64,000 bases of DNA from Pseudoalteromonas caenipelagi (GTDB lineage Bacteria; Pseudomonadota; Gammaproteobacteria; Enterobacterales; Alteromonadaceae). Position 1 is the stretch's first letter, and every line of letters starts with the position of its first letter. The stretch is taken from assembly GCF_013140855.1 (NCBI RefSeq), contig NZ_JABBPG010000009.1, positions 62,001 to 126,000 of the forward strand, given 5' to 3'. Below the pieces are notes generated by a model that worked only from the letters and a program-made list of their open reading frames with translations, had not been told where the DNA came from and did no database searches. The translations under genes and the position numbers were made by a program. Positions 59,744 to 64,000 of this stretch are shown here, piece by piece.

Positions 59744-60405
59744 AAGCCATGATCCTTGCAGCTGGTAGAGGCAAAAGAATGATGCCACTTACCGCTAATT
59801 TACCCAAGCCGATGCTTAAAGTGGCTCAACGCCCTTTGCTTGAATATCACATTTTGCGACTCAAACAAGCTGGTATAGTCGATATTGTGATTAATCTTGC
59901 ATGGCAGGGGGAGAAAATAGCAAATCACTTTGGTGATGGTTCTCAATATGGAGTTAATATTCACTATAGTCGAGAGCCCGAAGGTGGATTAGAAACAGCG
60001 GGTGGGATCATTCAAGCGTTAGAACATTTGTGTGACAGTGACGAGCGGTTTATTGTCATCAATGGCGATATATATACTGATTATGATGTGAGTGCACTGA
60101 CGCAATTAATGCTGAACCCTGGCGAAGCACATATTGTTTTAGTGGAAAATCCTTCTCACAATCCGCAGGGAGACTTTCGTCTCGCACATCAAACGATAAA
60201 TGAACAATGTTATACGTTTGCTGGAATTGGGCTGTACCACAAAAACTTTTTTGAATCTTATGAATCAGGGTTTATTCCCTTAGGACCTATGCTCAGAAGT
60301 GGCTTAGAGCAAGGTGTTGTATCAACCGAACTTTACTTAGGTGTGTGGAGTGATATCGGCACTCCTGAACGTCTAGCAGAAATAAACCATAAGCAGGAGC
60401 AATAA
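59740..60405 (+). CDS. murU: N-acetylmuramate alpha-1-phosphate uridylyltransferase
   Basis: Makes UDP-MurNAc from MurNAc-1-phosphate and UTP, bypassing the early de novo peptidoglycan steps. The 221-residue nucleotidyltransferase shows MILAAGRGKRMMPLT at the N-terminus, NLPKPMLKVAQRPLLEY (Lys), and VINGDIYTDYD with the metal Asp near residue 106. It is shorter than sugar-nucleotide enzymes with C-terminal extra domains, as expected for MurU. It overlaps amgK by four bases and is two bases from djlA. Confidence 0.92.
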   Translation: MKAMILAAGRGKRMMPLTANLPKPMLKVAQRPLLEYHILRLKQAGIVDIVINLAWQGEKIANHFGDGSQYGVNIHYSREPEGGLETAGGIIQALEHLCDSDERFIVINGDIYTDYDVSALTQLMLNPGEAHIVLVENPSHNPQGDFRLAHQTINEQCYTFAGIGLYHKNFFESYESGFIPLGPMLRSGLEQGVVSTELYLGVWSDIGTPERLAEINHKQEQ

Positions 60406-60407
60406 GT

Positions 60408-61253
60408 ATGTGGGGTAAGTTACTTGGAATCTGCTTTGGGTTTATGTTTGGCCGCTGGATTGGGGCGATACTCGGCTTTTGGCTTGGACACATGTTTGAT
60501 AAAAGTCTCAAGCAGAATTTTGACAAGGTAGGTGGCTTTCAAGGCTTTTTTAGTGGAGATGACTTACATCAACGCCAAGCATTGTTTTTTTCCAGTTGCT
60601 TTGCCGTGATGGGGCATATTGCCAAGTCGAATGGCCGAGTAAGCGAAATACATATTCAAGCTGCTACTGCGTTTATGGACGAAATGGGCTTGCATGGAGA
60701 AAATAGGCAAGAAGCGCAAAATGCGTTCCGAGCAGGTAAAGAGCCTGAGTTCAAATTAAAAGAAGCGATTGTTGATTTTAAAGAGGTGTTTGCACGCCGT
60801 TATGATCTGTTGCAGTTGTTTTTGGAAATTCAAATACAGATGGCATTTTCTGATGGTCACTTAGCTGCACAGGAAAAACAGTTATTACAAAAAGTCAGCC
60901 AATATTTAGGGATTTCTGCAACCCACTTTCGCTTTATTCTTAAGCGCTATCAAGCAGAGTTTAGTTTTCGCCAACAGCAGCAGCGTTTTCAACAAAGCCA
61001 ACAAAATCACTATCAGCGAAAAGAGCGTGCACAACCTGAGCCTGAATTTTCTAAAACTCAAGCGCTTGCGGTATTGGGGTTGCAAAGTGATGCCAGTGAA
61101 AAGGATATTAAACGTGCTTATCGAAAATTAATGGCGCAGCACCATCCAGATAAGCTGGTGTCTCAAGGTTTACCTGAACATATGATGGAAGTGGCTAAGC
61201 GTAAAAGCCAAGACATTCAATCGGCCTATGAGTTTTTAAAAAAGGCCAGTTAA
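60408..61253 (+). CDS. djlA: DnaJ-like membrane co-chaperone
   Basis: Inner-membrane-anchored DnaK co-chaperone linked to envelope stress responses such as Rcs. The 281-residue protein has one N-terminal Gly-rich membrane helix (about 7–30), a TerB/DjlA central domain (about 55–190), and a Gln-rich linker (about 190–215). The C-terminal J-domain (about 222–281) has the intact HPD motif (MAQHHPDKL). It is two bases after murU and ends the operon. Confidence 0.93.
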   Translation: MWGKLLGICFGFMFGRWIGAILGFWLGHMFDKSLKQNFDKVGGFQGFFSGDDLHQRQALFFSSCFAVMGHIAKSNGRVSEIHIQAATAFMDEMGLHGENRQEAQNAFRAGKEPEFKLKEAIVDFKEVFARRYDLLQLFLEIQIQMAFSDGHLAAQEKQLLQKVSQYLGISATHFRFILKRYQAEFSFRQQQQRFQQSQQNHYQRKERAQPEPEFSKTQALAVLGLQSDASEKDIKRAYRKLMAQHHPDKLVSQGLPEHMMEVAKRKSQDIQSAYEFLKKAS

Positions 61254-61320
61254 AGGCTTTATTAACGACCAAGTACATTGTTCATTTTTGGCGTTAGCTT
61301 TAAAACCCAAGTGCGTTGTT

Positions 61321-62166
61321 TTAAAGCTGCCGTAAAAAGCCATCTAATTCTTTTCTTAAACGTTCATGCTGCCTAGGTTCTGTACTTAGCCCAAACAACT
61401 CTCTTTGACGATAGTCATATTTATTATTACGTAAAACCCAACGTTTTCTTTGCTTAGCATTGTGATGAATAGTGGGATTGTCTAATGAGTAGATAATGTC
61501 CAGCAGCGGTGGACTGACTAATGATAAAACGGCTGGTAAATGTTTGTTTCTGCTTATATTTGGTAACTGTGCACTAATGGCAATAAAGGCATCAATATTG
61601 ATTTTAGGTAAAGACGCTAAATATTCAGAAAATACGCCAGCACTGACACCTTGTGCAACGACAACAACTTGGTCTTGATTGGTAATGACTAATTGCTGAT
61701 ACAAAGCATCGAAACTTGAGAGCAGTTGTTCTTTATAATCATCTAGCATTGCTTCAGACCAAGGACCTTCATAAACTTGTTCCTTATCTGGTGTTGCTGG
61801 TTCGATATTAAATAAGTCTGCTTGCCAATTTAACTCTGGCGTTTGCAGTGCATAAGTATCAAAACCATCGTCTGTGAGAGCTTGAGATAAATAACTTAAA
61901 CCATGTACAGACAAGGGACCATGACCTGCACTTGGAAGCAGGATCACGACGCCTCTTTTGCTGCTACTCATGTAGGGAGAAAAAAGCGTAGTGACTTTAC
62001 CATTATCTGTCTCTAACTCAATTAACTTATCCGAAAAGTATTTGGCTAAGTCTTGCTGCTCTATCTTAGTACGTGGTTCTGGCATTATAAAAGGCGCAGA
62101 GGCTGCCAAGCTATTAAGGCTAAAGATCAATAACACACAGTACAGAACAACTCTTAAAAAATGCAT
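61321..62166 (-). CDS. DUF3530 alpha/beta hydrolase-like secreted protein
   Basis: A 281-residue exported protein of the DUF3530 family. Signal peptide MHFLRVVLYCVLLIFSLNSLAAS. An alpha/beta hydrolase core is suggested by the strand VVILLPSAGHGP (oxyanion region, about residues 73–84) and a nucleophile-elbow-like AQGVSAGVF (G-x-S-x-G, near 172). The C-terminal RELFGLSTEPRQHERLRKEL fits a charged helix; no clear catalytic His is apparent there. Substrate unknown; it may act on lipid or peptidoglycan in the periplasm, without direct support. Divergent from the DUF368 gene. Confidence 0.75.
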   Translation of the reverse strand: MHFLRVVLYCVLLIFSLNSLAASAPFIMPEPRTKIEQQDLAKYFSDKLIELETDNGKVTTLFSPYMSSSKRGVVILLPSAGHGPLSVHGLSYLSQALTDDGFDTYALQTPELNWQADLFNIEPATPDKEQVYEGPWSEAMLDDYKEQLLSSFDALYQQLVITNQDQVVVVAQGVSAGVFSEYLASLPKINIDAFIAISAQLPNISRNKHLPAVLSLVSPPLLDIIYSLDNPTIHHNAKQRKRWVLRNNKYDYRQRELFGLSTEPRQHERLRKELDGFLRQL

Positions 62167-62242
62167 GGCGACTTAATCATTAAATGGAACGATACTCCGT
62201 TATCGGCAACTAGCGACTTTTTTTTAATAAAAACTTACTTTT

Positions 62243-62292
62243 AGGAGGTGAAGGTGCTTGCAATGCTGTTTGCGAGAAATCAATTAAGTTAA
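62243..62292 (+). promoter_or_regulatory. Strong orphan ribosome binding site with 12-codon open frame
   Basis: TAGGAGGTGA is close to a full complement of the 16S rRNA 3' end, stronger than the site of any gene in this window. Five bases after AGGAGG a GTG (62254) opens a frame of 12 codons (MLAMLFARNQLS) to a stop at 62290–62292, 32 bases before the DUF368 GTG. This may be a leader peptide; a chance match is possible. Confidence 0.35.
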
Positions 62293-62324
62293 ACTAGCCG
62301 AAAGTGATAAATGGAGTAAAAATA

Positions 62325-63263
62325 GTGACGCACCAGTGTGATTCAAAGCGAGACTACATATGGTTCTTTTTAAAAGGAGCAGGCATGGGAGCAGCCGATG
62401 TTGTGCCTGGGGTCTCAGGGGGAACCATCGCATTTATAACAGGGATATATTCGCGTTTTTTACATGCACTTAAAAGCTTTGATTTGGATGCATTGGCTAT
62501 TTTAAAAAACAATGGTTTTAAAGCTTTTTGGTCGCATGTTGATGGATATTTTTTATTGTCGGTATTTGCGGGTTTGGTGACAAGCGCTGCATCGCTCGCT
62601 AAATTAATCACCTACCTATTAGCGCACCATCAAATTTTAGTGTGGTCATTTTTCTTTGGTTTAATCGTTGCGTCATTTATTCATGTTGCAAAACAAGTAA
62701 AGCGATGGCGCTGGCAAACGATACTTAGCTGTATCGTCGGCGCATTCATGGCTTTTGTCATCACGACCATAGCACCTTCTGAAGCAGTCCCTCACTGGTG
62801 GATGTTTTTTGTCGCCGGCGCGATAGCGGTTTGTGCAATGATTTTACCAGGTATTTCTGGAAGCTTTATATTGTTGTTACTGGGAATGTATGGACATGTC
62901 CTCAACGCGGTGACAGTACGAGACTTTGCACTCGTTGGTCTGTTTTTAGCTGGTTGTGTGGTTGGTTTAATGGTTTTCTCGCGGTTTTTATCATGGCTAT
63001 TAGATAAATATGAACAAGTGACGTTTTCTTTGTTAGCCGGCTTTTTGATTGGGTCTTTAAATTTACTATGGCCTTGGAAAACGGTGGTTTCAACGTATAT
63101 AAATTCACATGGCGTTGAAAAGCCACTCATACAGCAAAACGTTACCCCTATGGAGTTCGCCAGTGTGACGGGGATCTCACCTCAGACAGGTTTATGCATC
63201 GCTTTGGCATTGGCTGGTTTACTACTTATTTTGGCGGTAGAAAAACTCACCGAAAGCAAATAG
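62325..63263 (+). CDS. popT: DUF368 polyprenyl-phosphate translocase (PopT type)
   Basis: DUF368 proteins were shown in Vibrio cholerae and Staphylococcus to return undecaprenyl phosphate across the inner membrane for reuse, and are needed for fitness at alkaline pH. This 312-residue inner-membrane protein has eight or so helices and the signature GAGMGAADVVPGVSGGTIAFITGIY near its N-terminus, repeated partly as MILPGISGSFILLLLGMY near residue 172. GTG 62325 is chosen because GGAG lies eight bases upstream; a GTG at 62304 is an alternative. It precedes nhaD, also linked to alkaline, sodium-rich growth. Confidence 0.88.
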   Translation: MTHQCDSKRDYIWFFLKGAGMGAADVVPGVSGGTIAFITGIYSRFLHALKSFDLDALAILKNNGFKAFWSHVDGYFLLSVFAGLVTSAASLAKLITYLLAHHQILVWSFFFGLIVASFIHVAKQVKRWRWQTILSCIVGAFMAFVITTIAPSEAVPHWWMFFVAGAIAVCAMILPGISGSFILLLLGMYGHVLNAVTVRDFALVGLFLAGCVVGLMVFSRFLSWLLDKYEQVTFSLLAGFLIGSLNLLWPWKTVVSTYINSHGVEKPLIQQNVTPMEFASVTGISPQTGLCIALALAGLLLILAVEKLTESK

Positions 63264-63288
63264 CGTGTCATAGCAACAAATCTACACT

Positions 63289-63317
63289 CGCAACTAAGGG
63301 GAGTACCCCTTAGTTGC
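63289..63317. terminator. Perfect 12-bp palindrome between popT and nhaD
   Basis: GCAACTAAGGGG pairs perfectly with CCCCTTAGTTGC around a GAGTA loop, 26 bases after the popT stop and 237 bases before nhaD. No U tract follows. It could end or stabilise the popT mRNA or be a protein-binding site. Confidence 0.5.
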
Positions 63318-63554
63318 TGATAGCCACAGCTGTTTAATCTGGTAATTTCCTGCCTGTATCCGTGGAATTATTAACTGGCTTCACGTAACAACTCCCCCCG
63401 CGAGTATGCAACTCACCAAAACCTTTCAATTAGGTTATCGACCTTCATTGTTTGCACGTATCAAATTTTAATTTATATGATTACAAAGTGTGCTATGTTT
63501 TTTATATGTATCGAAAACCCTTGAGTTATAACAATAAAATATTAAGGTAAAAAT

Positions 63555-64000
63555 ATGGGTGCACTTAACAGCAAGCTTGGCTTGTTTATTCTACTTTTAA
63601 TGGGGTTTACCGCGCCAGCATTGGCCAGTGAAGAAAAAATAGACTTAACAACTTCTACTGTAGGGATAATTTGTGTAGCCATTTTTGTTGTTGCATATGC
63701 GCTCGTTATGCTTGAAGAAAAACTACACCTGAGAAAGTCCAAACCGGTATTGGTGGCGGCAGGGATAATCTGGGCCCTCATAAGTCTCTATTATGTCACC
63801 CATGATATTTCTCACGTTACAGAGCATGCATTTAGACACAATTTACTTGAATACGCGGAGTTGATGCTCTTTTTGCTTGTTGCAATGACATATATCAATG
63901 CCTTAGAAGAGCGCAAAGTATTCGATAGGTTACGAGCGTGGATGATTCAAAGAGGTTTTAGCTACCAAAGTTTGTTTTGGATAACAGGTTTCCTCGCATT
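63555..64000 (+). CDS. nhaD: Sodium/proton antiporter NhaD (5' part)
   Basis: Exchanges cytoplasmic Na+ (or Li+) for H+, supporting growth in salty, alkaline media. Only the first 148 or so codons are in the window; the frame stays open to base 64000. A signal-like N-terminus (MGALNSKLGLFILLLMGFTAPALAS) precedes the first helices. Matching NhaD features follow: VVAYALVMLEEKLHLRKSKP, then THDISHVTEHAFRHNLLEYAEL and FLLVAMTYINALEERKVF. ATG 63555 follows TAAGGT by seven bases. Confidence 0.9.
   Translation, partial: MGALNSKLGLFILLLMGFTAPALASEEKIDLTTSTVGIICVAIFVVAYALVMLEEKLHLRKSKPVLVAAGIIWALISLYYVTHDISHVTEHAFRHNLLEYAELMLFLLVAMTYINALEERKVFDRLRAWMIQRGFSYQSLFWITGFLA

Noticed and set aside
63291..63305. 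AAGGGGAGTA resembles the first loop of the yybP-ykoY (manganese) riboswitch
   Set aside because: The rest of the motif, including the second conserved loop, is missing; the bases are explained by a perfect palindrome, and nhaD is not a manganese gene.
1..64000. CRISPR arrays, insertion sequences, prophage genes, tRNA or rRNA genes
   Set aside because: No spaced direct repeats, transposase or integrase frames, or tRNA cloverleaf ends were seen on either strand.

Overview
The window is chromosomal DNA of a marine gammaproteobacterium of the order Alteromonadales, most likely Pseudoalteromonas. This rests on gene content and order (the waaA–wzi–gmhA–hldE–kdkA–gmhB–kbl–tdh block, Shewanella/Pseudoalteromonas-type neighbours, moderate AT richness) and on close protein resemblance to E. 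coli/Vibrio/Shewanella orthologues. It was not tested by a search. The DNA is almost entirely coding, with no gap over 300 bases between genes. I found no tRNA, rRNA, insertion sequence, prophage or CRISPR array.

Layout. 1–2.5 kb: 3' part of purL, whose last codons and terminator are tandemly duplicated (148-bp unit, two copies). 2.5–3.6 kb: a small cupin and a secreted protein of unknown function. 3.8–6.9 kb: the outer-membrane lipid-homeostasis operon ydbH–ynbE–ydbL (ynbE is only 59 codons). 6.9–14.9 kb: LPS inner-core and surface-polysaccharide block: DUF1415 protein, waaA, a Wzi-like outer-membrane protein, gmhA–hldE, Kdo kinase kdkA, a family 9 (heptosyl)transferase and gmhB. 15–17.3 kb: threonine catabolism kbl–tdh, with a repeated CGTGCAA motif in front. 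17.4–20.5 kb: glpE–glpG, a FliL-like gene, ubiC–ubiA. 20.5–24.5 kb: a LysR regulator, an HD-GYP response regulator whose ribosome binding site lies inside a predicted hairpin, and small DUF2721, DUF2007 and DUF416 genes. 24.5–29.1 kb: tsaD, plsY, folB–folK–uppP, cca. 29.2–32.4 kb: gspA–gspB-like type II secretion accessory genes and a second HD-GYP protein. 32.6–37.2 kb: putA, lacking the DNA-binding domain of E. coli PutA, divergent from an Lrp-family gene. 37.2–40.2 kb: ygiM and ygiF homologues and a START-like protein. 40.3–45.4 kb: an accessory-looking stretch with an EamA transporter, a flavoprotein predicted to bind FAD bicovalently, a sterol-desaturase-family hydroxylase, an SRPBCC-like protein and an AraC regulator. 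45.5–48.9 kb: metK and tkt, divergent, with a perfect MetJ box between them. 49–52 kb: an orphan gene of unknown function and a chemotaxis receptor with a probable sigma-28 promoter. 52.1–58.6 kb: the conserved lptD–surA–pdxA–rsmA–apaG–apaH operon. 58.7–61.3 kb: amgK–murU–djlA. 61.3–64 kb: a DUF3530 hydrolase, a DUF368 polyprenyl-phosphate translocase and the start of nhaD.

Functionally the window is dominated by envelope biogenesis: LPS core assembly and export (waaA, gmhA, hldE, kdkA, gmhB, lptD), outer-membrane protein folding (surA), phospholipid balance (ydbH–ynbE–ydbL, plsY), undecaprenyl-phosphate cycling (uppP, DUF368) and peptidoglycan recycling (amgK–murU). The rest is central metabolism and signalling. 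The most unusual items are the purL-tail duplication, the hairpin covering the HD-GYP regulator's start, the flavoprotein/hydroxylase/AraC stretch, and the DUF368–nhaD pairing with an orphan strong ribosome binding site in front.
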